IMG/VR virus record: IMGVR_UViG_3300008107_000072
Span: 1-64,000 of that record
DNA: 64,000 bases
Direction: 5' to 3' (one strand)
Source: a virus
The notes below the pieces were generated by a model. It had not been told where the DNA came from, made no database searches, and was given only the letters and a program-made list of their open reading frames with translations. This document shows positions 52,752 through 59,053 of the stretch, in pieces. Every line of letters starts with the position of its first letter. The stretch's first letter is position 1. Both the position numbers and the translations under genes were made by a program.

Positions 52752-52777
52752 GCCCCCCGGAATGCGAGGGGCTTGCT
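52752..52777. promoter_or_regulatory. GC-rich hairpin between SSB and helicase genes
   Basis: AGCCCC pairs with GGGGCT around an 11-nt loop in the 180-bp gap between the SSB-like and primase-helicase genes. In the leftward direction no T-run follows, so it is more likely a processing, attenuation or binding element than a terminator. Confidence 0.4.
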
Positions 52778-52801
52778 CTAATCATACGTACACACAAACT
52801 A

Positions 52802-53077
52802 CTAAAACGGGAGGTCGTCACTTGACGACTGCTGCACAGGCTGTGGCTTTGAATAGGTCTTTTGAGGCGTGGGCTTATCGCCGCTAGGGACCCAGTTATC
52901 AAATACAGCGTACATCTTATCTCCCGATTTAGTTTCCTTGAGTTCGATGTTCACCCATCCATCTTTATTTTTCTTGGATTTAAGGTCATTAATAAAGTCG
53001 TCTGCCTTAATAGAAATTTTAGTTCCGAACTTACCTTTCTTTACATAAAGGTTGTTTGCATAATCTACTTTGTTCAT
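52802..53077 (-). CDS. SSB-like protein with acidic C-terminal tip
   Basis: 91 residues. A small beta domain (KVDYANNLYVKKGKFGTKISIKADDFINDLKSKKNKDGWVNIELKETKSGDKMYAVFDNWVP) suits an OB fold. The tail is a Pro/Gln/Ser-rich linker ending SSSDDLPF, like the DDDIPF tip with which bacterial SSB recruits partner enzymes. Shorter than bacterial SSB (about 170). Encoded next to the helicase, it probably coats replicating phage DNA. Confidence 0.65.
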   Translation of the reverse strand: MNKVDYANNLYVKKGKFGTKISIKADDFINDLKSKKNKDGWVNIELKETKSGDKMYAVFDNWVPSGDKPTPQKTYSKPQPVQQSSSDDLPF

Positions 53078-53083
53078 TTTGAT

Positions 53084-53521
53084 TTATTTTAATGTTTGAT
53101 AATACTCAATTAGTTCCGCATAGATGTCTACGGATTTTTTGTCAGGATACTTTCTGTATAGGTAGTTGTGTATCTTACGGATGGCGTGCAGTATGGATGT
53201 CCTGTTCTTCTGACCATTTAACAGCTTAACAATACTCTCGATGTTAATCATTGAAATAGCTGTCATCATATACCAGCACCAGTGTCTTGTCTCTACGTTT
53301 TTACCATCCCTGATGTCGTTGTCAAGTGTCTCGTACCCTACGTTGAATACAGCGCAGCAAGCGTCTCTCCACTTGTTATACTCTTGTACTACGTAGTCGT
53401 CGTTTCTTGGCTTACGATATAGGATAAATCCTTTTGATGTTAACTGAGATGTCCACTTGGTGTTGGTCTTTGTATTTAATTCATTTAGAACCTGACCTAT
53501 CATTACCCCTATTGGTGTCAT
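53084..53521 (-). CDS. Second DnaA-domain-IV-like protein
   Basis: 145 residues from MTPIGVMIG (53521), overlapping the upstream stop by ATGA; a longer frame exists but is less likely. Near residues 80-130, ETRHWCWYMMTAISMINIESIVKLLNGQKNRTSILHAIRKIHNYL again follows DnaA domain IV (AR....L.......I...L..R.HSS..HA..KI). No ATPase domain. Adjacent to the SSB-like gene. Two such domains flanking the replication core suggest that the phage recognises DnaA-box-like sites with its own proteins. Confidence 0.55.
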   Translation of the reverse strand: MTPIGVMIGQVLNELNTKTNTKWTSQLTSKGFILYRKPRNDDYVVQEYNKWRDACCAVFNVGYETLDNDIRDGKNVETRHWCWYMMTAISMINIESIVKLLNGQKNRTSILHAIRKIHNYLYRKYPDKKSVDIYAELIEYYQTLK

Positions 53522-53907
53522 ACGTTTGATTTTACCTGTTTCAATATACCGTCTTCGAAATAGAGCTCTAAGGTACAAAGTTTATCTTTAATTGTAGCAT
53601 AAACTTTTTCTGGCAGCGGTTCAATAACTACCTGATGTTCAGTATTGATAACTAAAGAAGTCCCTCCTACTGACATATTCATTACAGTCATACGCATATT
53701 CTTATATATTAAGTTGCCTCTACTATTAATGTAATAGAAGTTAGCGTCACTACCTAGCTCATCTGTGTAGAAGTTGCATACAGGAACGCCGTCATGTTTT
53801 ACATCTTCAGTAGCAATAATCTTGAGTATGTTAGGCGGTATCCATAGCGTAGGTATCATTACCAAGTCGTCAATTTCTACTTCATAAACTCCTTCTGAAT
53901 CTTGCAT
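53518..53907 (-). CDS. Hypothetical beta-rich protein
   Basis: 129 residues, beta-rich (EVEIDDLVMIPTLWIPPNILKIIATEDVKHDGVPVCNFYTDELGSDANFYYINSRGNLIYKN...VVIEPLPEKVYATIKDKLCTLELYFEDG). No family recognised. Coupled by ATGA to the DnaA-like gene and overlapping its upstream neighbour by 26 nt. Confidence 0.55.
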   Translation of the reverse strand: MQDSEGVYEVEIDDLVMIPTLWIPPNILKIIATEDVKHDGVPVCNFYTDELGSDANFYYINSRGNLIYKNMRMTVMNMSVGGTSLVINTEHQVVIEPLPEKVYATIKDKLCTLELYFEDGILKQVKSNV

Positions 53908-54037
53908 ATTTCTGTTTTAAATGTTTGTATATTCTATAACCAAAATCTATTAGGGCTGCTGACACGAATAGGAAAGAATAGGTACACACCCACACTATAC
54001 ACATTTTATTGTAAAGCGTCATTAGTATTTTACTCAT
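53882..54037 (-). CDS. Small single-pass membrane protein
   Basis: 51 residues from MSKILMTLYNK (54037; ATG at 54040 just before it is also possible), overlapping the nuclease stop. One transmembrane segment (MCIVWVCTYSFLFVSAALIDFGY) and a strongly basic cytoplasmic tail (KHLKQKYARFRRSL). Might anchor something to the membrane or act in exclusion; function unknown. Confidence 0.5.
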   Translation of the reverse strand: MSKILMTLYNKMCIVWVCTYSFLFVSAALIDFGYRIYKHLKQKYARFRRSL

Positions 54038-54818
54038 CATCCGACATTCCTTTTTTAGCCCATCCTGGAAGGTCAAGCGTCATCGGGTCAGAGCCTCCGT
54101 AAAACTCATATCCTGAATCGAACAACCCCATATCCAAGCAATAAGAGAAGTCTGCCATTGCTTTCTGAAACAGCTTTCTACCTTCATCTATGTATGTATC
54201 TGATGGGATGAATACTCTGCTAAGGTAGGGGAAGGATGTTTCTATTACCACGTACATTACCTTCTTGCCATTCACCCAGTTGTAAATAGCTGCTTGCAGG
54301 TGATACCTTAGATTATAGAAGTCTCTTTGTATGTCGCTGTAATCGGCAGAAGATACTGTCTTTAGCTCCACATTGTAGTCATTACCGATAGCGTCAATGT
54401 ATCCGCATATAGGTAGCGACTCGTAGTTCTTATCGAACCTTTCCTCCCTTATGTCCGTACCAGTGATGTACTTATAGTTAGGGCTGTGCATGAACTGAGT
54501 AACCATTTCCTTTGCCTTTATGAATACGTTAGGCGGTACAGATTGCAGCTTCTTCTCAGTCATGGTGTCTAAGAACTTTTGATAGTCTTCCTTGCCTTGA
54601 TTGGTGCGCTTGTTGAACTCAGGCTCTACTGCAAAGTTATCATTGAACTTCTCAGGCTGAAGGATTAGGTTGTGAACTACAGAGCCAAGTAGCATAGCAT
54701 CTGTTTGCTTTCTTTCCTGTGTCAGGTACTGAATGTAGTGCTGCGGTGAGCGAATGAACTGCTTGATTGAGCTGAAGGACAGCGGACGTTCAAGCAACGT
54801 CTCTCGTGTGATGTTCAT
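54030..54818 (-). CDS. RecE/PDDEXK-type exonuclease
   Basis: 262 residues. The order GSVVHNLILQP (His50), ICGYIDAIG (Asp142), VELKT (Glu151, Lys153) and YHLQAAIYN (Gln175, Tyr179) is that of lambda-exonuclease/RecE-type PD-(D/E)XK enzymes (the family often named putative exodeoxyribonuclease 8). It would chew 5' ends to give single strands for the Rad52-like protein encoded at 55823-56461, the usual phage recombination pair. Confidence 0.8.
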   Translation of the reverse strand: MNITRETLLERPLSFSSIKQFIRSPQHYIQYLTQERKQTDAMLLGSVVHNLILQPEKFNDNFAVEPEFNKRTNQGKEDYQKFLDTMTEKKLQSVPPNVFIKAKEMVTQFMHSPNYKYITGTDIREERFDKNYESLPICGYIDAIGNDYNVELKTVSSADYSDIQRDFYNLRYHLQAAIYNWVNGKKVMYVVIETSFPYLSRVFIPSDTYIDEGRKLFQKAMADFSYCLDMGLFDSGYEFYGGSDPMTLDLPGWAKKGMSDDE

Positions 54819-54839
54819 CTGATTTGGTTTTGTTAATAG

Positions 54840-54914
54840 TTAATCGTTTCTTTTCCAATTCTTTGGATTCATTAAGTAAAGTATAAATCCAATTACATGG
54901 CATAATCCTTTCAT
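54840..54914 (-). CDS. 24-residue membrane microprotein
   Basis: MKGLCHVIGFILYLMNPKNW then KRND. The ATG overlaps the stop of the preceding gene by ATGA, the tightest coupling signal seen in this phage. One hydrophobic segment (about 4-15) with a basic C-terminus. Too short for routine gene callers. The overlap argues for real translation. Confidence 0.45.
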   Translation of the reverse strand: MKGLCHVIGFILYLMNPKNWKRND

Positions 54915-55204
54915 GATATTTTTATTTCAGTGCAAAATGATTCAACCTCAAACGATAGCCTAACCCACTCCTCACCATCAGAGTATTCCGTTAAGTATTG
55001 AGCCACAAATCCTCCTGTATCTATTCTAGTCTTCTTCTCTATTGCTTCGGTAATAATCTCCCTGGCTCTGCTCCTGATGGTATAGTTATCAGGGATACCT
55101 ATGTCTGCCCACTCCCAGTCTAGCTTATCCATAACCATTCTGACCTTGTCAAAGTCAAATGCGTCCATTATGTCAGCAATAGCCTCGTGCTGTGCGGATG
55201 TCAT
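54911..55204 (-). CDS. Hypothetical protein, single-strand annealing neighbourhood
   Basis: 97 residues from MTSAQHEAI (55204); a Met at 55255 would add 17 residues overlapping the HTH gene. The pattern IADIMDAFDFDKVRMVMDKLDWEWADIGIPDNYTIRSRAREIITEAI..GGFVAQYL...WVRLSFEVESF occurs in small proteins in many phage recombination blocks; role unknown. Confidence 0.6.
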   Translation of the reverse strand: MTSAQHEAIADIMDAFDFDKVRMVMDKLDWEWADIGIPDNYTIRSRAREIITEAIEKKTRIDTGGFVAQYLTEYSDGEEWVRLSFEVESFCTEIKIS

Positions 55205-55214
55205 AGCTAATGTT

Positions 55215-55418
55215 TTAGATTGTTGGTATTGATTTAAAATAAAGGTCAACATCAAAGTATTCGTCTGAGTTTTTCTGCATAGCCATCGTCTTTAATTGTT
55301 TTGCGTAGTGCTGAACAACAGACCTTGTAACCCCAAGCTCTCTTGCTATTTCATATTGCTTTTTATTTAGGTTTAGGCATTCGATTATTTTAATTCTCTG
55401 TTCCGATGTTACTGCCAT
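55215..55418 (-). CDS. Small helix-turn-helix protein
   Basis: 67 residues from MAVTSEQRIKIIECL (55418). NKKQYEIARELGVTRSVVQHYAKQL is a clear helix-turn-helix resembling Hin/sigma-like DNA readers. The rest is a short helix and acidic tail. Likely an early regulator. The longer frame from 55442 overlaps the metallopeptidase gene. Confidence 0.6.
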   Translation of the reverse strand: MAVTSEQRIKIIECLNLNKKQYEIARELGVTRSVVQHYAKQLKTMAMQKNSDEYFDVDLYFKSIPTI

Positions 55419-55428
55419 ATACTTATTT

Positions 55429-55818
55429 TTATATGTTTTCAATAATGATATTAAACACCTTATGCGACTCTATCTCTGCCCATGTTATGATGGACTCTTC
55501 TAGGCTCATATTGTAGTAATGACTATCAAGAGAATGGTGCATTAGCTCATGAAATACACAACCGAAAGTCTCGTAGTTTTTGCCACATCGTTGCAGATTA
55601 ATAAACACAAAGCGATTATCTCCTGTGTTATATTCTCCGTTTTGCTTTGGAATATAATTTGACAACCCCCAAATGTATCCGTCTTGGCTTGTGTTATTAT
55701 ATTCCTTACAAGCACTCAATGACAAGCCGTGCATTTCTTCTACTCCGTAGTGTATAAATATGTCGCATGGACATTTACCTAGCAGAAGAACATATCCATC
55801 TCTTTGAACCTCAACCAT
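55429..55818 (-). CDS. Small HExxH metalloprotein (zincin-like)
   Basis: 129 residues with FGCVFHELMHHSL (His90, Glu91, His94), the zincin motif, and a downstream acidic stretch SLEESIITWAE whose Glu could be the third ligand. Length and the absence of a signal peptide suggest an intracellular peptidase of the ImmA type. In phage, such enzymes cleave repressors or defence proteins; no target is visible. It lies between an HTH gene and the annealing protein. Confidence 0.6.
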   Translation of the reverse strand: MVEVQRDGYVLLLGKCPCDIFIHYGVEEMHGLSLSACKEYNNTSQDGYIWGLSNYIPKQNGEYNTGDNRFVFINLQRCGKNYETFGCVFHELMHHSLDSHYYNMSLEESIITWAEIESHKVFNIIIENI

Positions 55819-55822
55819 AGTA

Positions 55823-56461
55823 TTACTTTTGGAATTGCTTAGAAAACGCTTGCCTGAATGAGGCGTGAGTCTTGACAGAATCAGGCAATGTCTTTGCCCA
55901 CTCTACCGCCTTTGTCTTGTCTTTTACCTTAGACAGTTCCTGCAATGCCGCTTGTAATGGATGAACGCCGTTCACCACTCCCTGCATATTGTTAATGTAT
56001 TCTGTTACGTCCCATATCTTGTTGCCTTTGTCGTCTGCCGGGTATGGGTACTGCTTTCCGTTAAACTCCTTTGAGCCAGCGTTCAGGTCTACCATGTCTA
56101 GGTCATACAGGAACCTGCCAACTCCGAAGTTAACAGCTGCACGCTTGAAGGCGTCTGAGGCTGCTGACTTTTCAGCTTCGAAGTTGCCTTCTGAGCCTAC
56201 ATCTTGGCGTTCAAGCACAGAGCCATCAGGCATGACTACACCGATAGAGCAGTAGATGCTACCTTTCACGTCGTGGTAGGTCTTAGTCCATCCGAAAGTA
56301 CAGTACTTGTCAAGGGCATCCATCGCCTGTCGTGCGTCAATGTAGGCTACGCAGGTACACTTTGTGTTGCCCTTGTTGAACGATTGTACACGCCATTGAT
56401 AAGGCATTGGATTAGAAAGGTTTACGATTAGTTCGCTAAGGAACTTTGCATTGTCTGTCAT
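55823..56461 (-). CDS. Rad52-like single-strand annealing protein
   Basis: 212 residues. PYQWRVQSFNKGNTKCTCVAYIDARQAMDALDKYCTFGWTKTYHDVKGSIYCSIGVVMPDGSVLERQDVGSEGNFEAEKSAASDAFKRAAVNFGVGRFLYDL is the Rad52/Rad22 core pattern, including the conserved SDAFKRAA..FG.GR.LY. It pairs complementary single strands; with the RecE-like exonuclease it forms a recombination system. The 240-bp leader holds a promoter, a microprotein and a hairpin. Confidence 0.85.
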   Translation of the reverse strand: MTDNAKFLSELIVNLSNPMPYQWRVQSFNKGNTKCTCVAYIDARQAMDALDKYCTFGWTKTYHDVKGSIYCSIGVVMPDGSVLERQDVGSEGNFEAEKSAASDAFKRAAVNFGVGRFLYDLDMVDLNAGSKEFNGKQYPYPADDKGNKIWDVTEYINNMQGVVNGVHPLQAALQELSKVKDKTKAVEWAKTLPDSVKTHASFRQAFSKQFQK

Positions 56462-56487
56462 ATATTATGGTTTATTGGTTTAGAGAT

Positions 56488-56547
56488 AGCCCACCTTGTC
56501 CTTCTTGACCGAAAATAACTTATGTATATTTCGATTCAAAGTGGGCT
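56488..56547 (-). promoter_or_regulatory. Stem-loop in the leader of the annealing gene
   Basis: AGCCCAC (56488-56494) pairs with GTGGGCT (56541-56547), extended by TTG/CAA, and encloses CGAAA/TTTCG (56510-56514, 56529-56533). It lies about 30 nt before the ATG of the annealing protein. No T-run follows on the leftward strand, so it is not a normal terminator; translational control or a binding site is possible. Confidence 0.5.
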
Positions 56548-56553
56548 AAGAGT

Positions 56554-56640
56554 TTAAAATATACCTCTTTTAAATAGCTTTATCAGATATATTATTGTAA
56601 GTATGTATGTTAGTAATAGTACTAGTGAAACTACAATCAT
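56554..56640 (-). CDS. 28-residue membrane microprotein
   Basis: Starts MIVVSLVLLLTYILTIIYLI and ends KLFKRGIF: one long hydrophobic helix with a basic end. It lies between a promoter box (56695-56702) and the leader stem-loop, in otherwise empty DNA. The composition is too regular for chance, but no Shine-Dalgarno is visible. Could be a leader peptide or a membrane toxin-like or exclusion peptide. Confidence 0.45.
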   Translation of the reverse strand: MIVVSLVLLLTYILTIIYLIKLFKRGIF

Positions 56641-56694
56641 GGTTATACGTTTAGAGTTTAGATAATGCAATATAATACATATTTACAGTACTTC

Positions 56695-56702
56695 CAAATT
56701 TA
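56695..56702 (-). promoter_or_regulatory. Leftward internal promoter, -7 box
   Basis: The minus strand reads TAAATTTG, a match to TAnnTTTG, just past the end of the gene at 56706. It would drive the microprotein and the annealing gene and may feed the recombination unit. Confidence 0.45.
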
Positions 56703-56705
56703 TTT

Positions 56706-57065
56706 TTAAAATGGCATCTTTGTCTTTGGTGGGTGGTAGGATGTGTTCAGCGTGTCTATGAACTCTCCGTCAGACAAGTGGTTGTATTTGAATAATATCT
56801 GCTCCCATGTTTCATTTCTGTTTGTATTTACTAGAACAGCTTGCACTTCACCTTCACCCCATGAGGAATCCTTGTACTCTTCTGGGTTAGAGAACTCGTT
56901 AATCAGTTCAAAATCAAACAGTTTGTCTTTGACGTATTGTTCTACGTACTCTTTTGACAGACCTTTTATATAGTCGTCATGTCTCTTGCATAGAGGAACG
57001 CTTAGTTGGTCTCGGATGGCTTCGATGTGCCATACATTGTGGATAAGTTCTAATTTGCCTTGCAT
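56706..57065 (-). CDS. Hypothetical protein
   Basis: 119 residues, acidic, alpha/beta (GKLELIHNVWHIEAIRDQLSVPLCKRHDDYIKGLSKEYVEQYVKDKLFDFELINEFSNPEE). Ends LNTSYHPPKTKMPF. No motif recognised. Confidence 0.55.
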   Translation of the reverse strand: MQGKLELIHNVWHIEAIRDQLSVPLCKRHDDYIKGLSKEYVEQYVKDKLFDFELINEFSNPEEYKDSSWGEGEVQAVLVNTNRNETWEQILFKYNHLSDGEFIDTLNTSYHPPKTKMPF

Positions 57066-57124
57066 AGTTAAAGTTTTTTAAGTGATTGTATTTAATTTGT
57101 AAATTCTTAATTTGTAAACATACA

Positions 57125-57421
57125 TTAATCTACTATACCGCCCCCATAATATAAGTTAAATGACTTTGATTTATAATCATCACTTTTTAACCATTCATTA
57201 TACTTGTCTTGCCAATCTTTTGTTTCGAATTTGTAATAAGAGCCATTGCAGTATCTAAGACTATTATTTAACTTATAAAATTTCTCAAATATATCTATCT
57301 CTGTAATACCATCTATTTCTATATTTCTGATTAATTTGGTAGAGGAACTTACATAATATCCACCTGATGGATATTCTTTTGTTTCTCTTACATTGTCATA
57401 ATAGTTTAAATTTGCTTTCAT
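57125..57421 (-). CDS. Hypothetical Tyr-rich protein
   Basis: 98 residues with many Tyr, Asn and Lys; more AT-rich in codon use than its neighbours. Possibly a recent acquisition. No family recognised. Confidence 0.5.
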   Translation of the reverse strand: MKANLNYYDNVRETKEYPSGGYYVSSSTKLIRNIEIDGITEIDIFEKFYKLNNSLRYCNGSYYKFETKDWQDKYNEWLKSDDYKSKSFNLYYGGGIVD

Positions 57422-57451
57422 TTTGTTTTTCTTTTAGTGATTAAAAAAAAT

Positions 57452-57459
57452 TATATTTG
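57452..57459 (+). promoter_or_regulatory. Rightward promoter inside early region
   Basis: TATATTTG ends 3 nt before the ATG at 57463. It gives the only rightward gene of the early block its own, probably leaderless, transcript. Confidence 0.6.
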
Positions 57460-57462
57460 CTT

Positions 57463-57726
57463 ATGGCTAAGTCTCGCACACAACAGTACTACGATAAGAA
57501 CCCAGACGCAAAGAAGCGTAAAGCTGCTTACGATGCGCTGTATAATAAAGACCCCAAACAGCGTAAATATAGGTCGGAATTGAATAAAGCCAACAGGGAA
57601 GCCGGAACCTATGGCAATGGGGATAAAAAAGATATGAGCCATACCAAGACTGGTAAGCTCGTTAAGGAACACCAATCTAAGAACCGTGGTCGTAACGGAG
57701 CAGATGGGAAGTCCACAAAAAAGTGA
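57463..57726 (+). CDS. Small basic protein, against the early strand
   Basis: 87 residues from MAKSRTQQYY; the in-frame TTG two codons earlier lies in the promoter. AKSRTQQYYDKNPDAKKRKAAYDALYNKDPKQRKYRSELNKANREAGTYGNGDKKDMSHTKTGKLVKEHQSKNRGRNGADGKSTKK is a family seen in aquatic phages, very Lys/Arg-rich and probably DNA-binding. It resembles in kind the tiny late proteins at 10011-10920. As the only plus-strand gene here it is likely a late gene moved into the early block. Confidence 0.75.
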   Translation: MAKSRTQQYYDKNPDAKKRKAAYDALYNKDPKQRKYRSELNKANREAGTYGNGDKKDMSHTKTGKLVKEHQSKNRGRNGADGKSTKK

Positions 57727-57738
57727 TAGTGAACGACA

Positions 57739-59028
57739 TTAAAATACCGGGCTGTTGTATTTACCGAAACATAGGTTACACATACCTTCGTGTGCCTCTA
57801 CATCTTTCTCTGTTGCATATCCACCACAAGACCAACAGCATTTATTATCGTCAGGAAATATAGCTATCTTCTGTTCAAGGCAGTAGTCTGCAAACTCCAA
57901 ACACTCATCGAGGGAATCCTCGGGGAGATACTGCTCGTGATACGCTACATCTATCTTACCCATCTCCTCATACTGTGTTAGGTTGCCAGTAGTCTTAGAG
58001 TAGATACCGTTTCCGCAGTACCTATATCCTGACATTATCAGTACGGCATGGTAGTATATGTCTTCAAGCAGCATTTCCTTTAGGTCTTCATTACACGGCA
58101 TATCTGAATACCAATCTAAGTAGTACTTGTCATTAATGCTACTACCTACTACATCATCTTTGACAGCAGATGGCTTGTTGTCATATCCGCCATACCAACC
58201 GTCGTATGTATCGTAGTAGCCGTAAGGCTTTTTTCCGTATGTGTTTTTAGTAGCGTACATATCAGGCTCAGGTTTGTGCGGATACTTTTTGATAAGGCTT
58301 CCGATGATACCATATACCATATCCTTGGTATTGTTTACATCATCCACATCTATTATCTCGTCTGTTGAGTGAGGGTTATGGTATCCGCAGCTCATGTTTG
58401 CACAGCTTATGCCTACCTGTCTTTGTGTTAGCTTACCTACGTCTGTGATACCACCTGGATGGAACTTGTACCCATAGTTAGTAATGATTCCTAGTATGTC
58501 ATATTGAAACTCTTTTGAGGATATGTCAGTACCGGATATGGAGGTTACGAAGTCAGCGTTACCCTTCCTGTCACATTGTAGGATATACATACAATCATCG
58601 AAGAAGGATATGTCAGCAAGTCCACTGCCTACGCACCCTATCTCCTCGTCTCGGAAGAAGCAGGCTTTGATACTAGGGAAGTCTCTCACCGCAGCTAGTG
58701 CGATATAGATACCTACCTTATCATCACCACCGATACCTGTGAAGTTACGCTTAGACAGGTCGTAGGCATACACGATACCATTCTTCTCGTCATAACCTAC
58801 TGAGTAGTAGTCGTCAGGTATGATAGGGTGGACAGTATCTGTATGGGATACGATGCAAGGATAACCTGCGTTTGTCGGCATACCTTTAGTGACATATACA
58901 TTACCATCTACAACGGATACATCTGCTCCGAAGTGGTGTGCGTATTGTACTATGAGGGATGTCATACGTTCGACACTGCCGGAGTATGACTGGGTTTCGA
59001 GAATGTCTCGGAATAATTGTTCTACCAT
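57739..59028 (-). CDS. M20/M42-type metallopeptidase-like protein
   Basis: 429 residues. The di-metal site is complete: SHTDTVH (H62, D64), GIGGDDKVG (D102), FRDEEIGCVGS (E128, E129), CDRKG (D153) and NPHSTDE (H220), as in peptidase T and related aminopeptidases. The dimerisation insert is short. A C-terminal extension of about 170 residues ends in a small Cys cluster (CCWSCGGYATEKDVEAHEGMCNLCF). Uncommon in phages; perhaps supplies amino acids by peptide turnover or removes a host signal peptide. Confidence 0.75.
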   Translation of the reverse strand: MVEQLFRDILETQSYSGSVERMTSLIVQYAHHFGADVSVVDGNVYVTKGMPTNAGYPCIVSHTDTVHPIIPDDYYSVGYDEKNGIVYAYDLSKRNFTGIGGDDKVGIYIALAAVRDFPSIKACFFRDEEIGCVGSGLADISFFDDCMYILQCDRKGNADFVTSISGTDISSKEFQYDILGIITNYGYKFHPGGITDVGKLTQRQVGISCANMSCGYHNPHSTDEIIDVDDVNNTKDMVYGIIGSLIKKYPHKPEPDMYATKNTYGKKPYGYYDTYDGWYGGYDNKPSAVKDDVVGSSINDKYYLDWYSDMPCNEDLKEMLLEDIYYHAVLIMSGYRYCGNGIYSKTTGNLTQYEEMGKIDVAYHEQYLPEDSLDECLEFADYCLEQKIAIFPDDNKCCWSCGGYATEKDVEAHEGMCNLCFGKYNSPVF

Positions 59029-59053
59029 TGTATTGTATTTTAATTGTTATTGA

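Noticed and set aside
52600-52902. 100-codon minus frame between SSB-like and helicase genes
   Set aside because: It overlaps the SSB-like tail and the hairpin, and its sequence is unordered in character.
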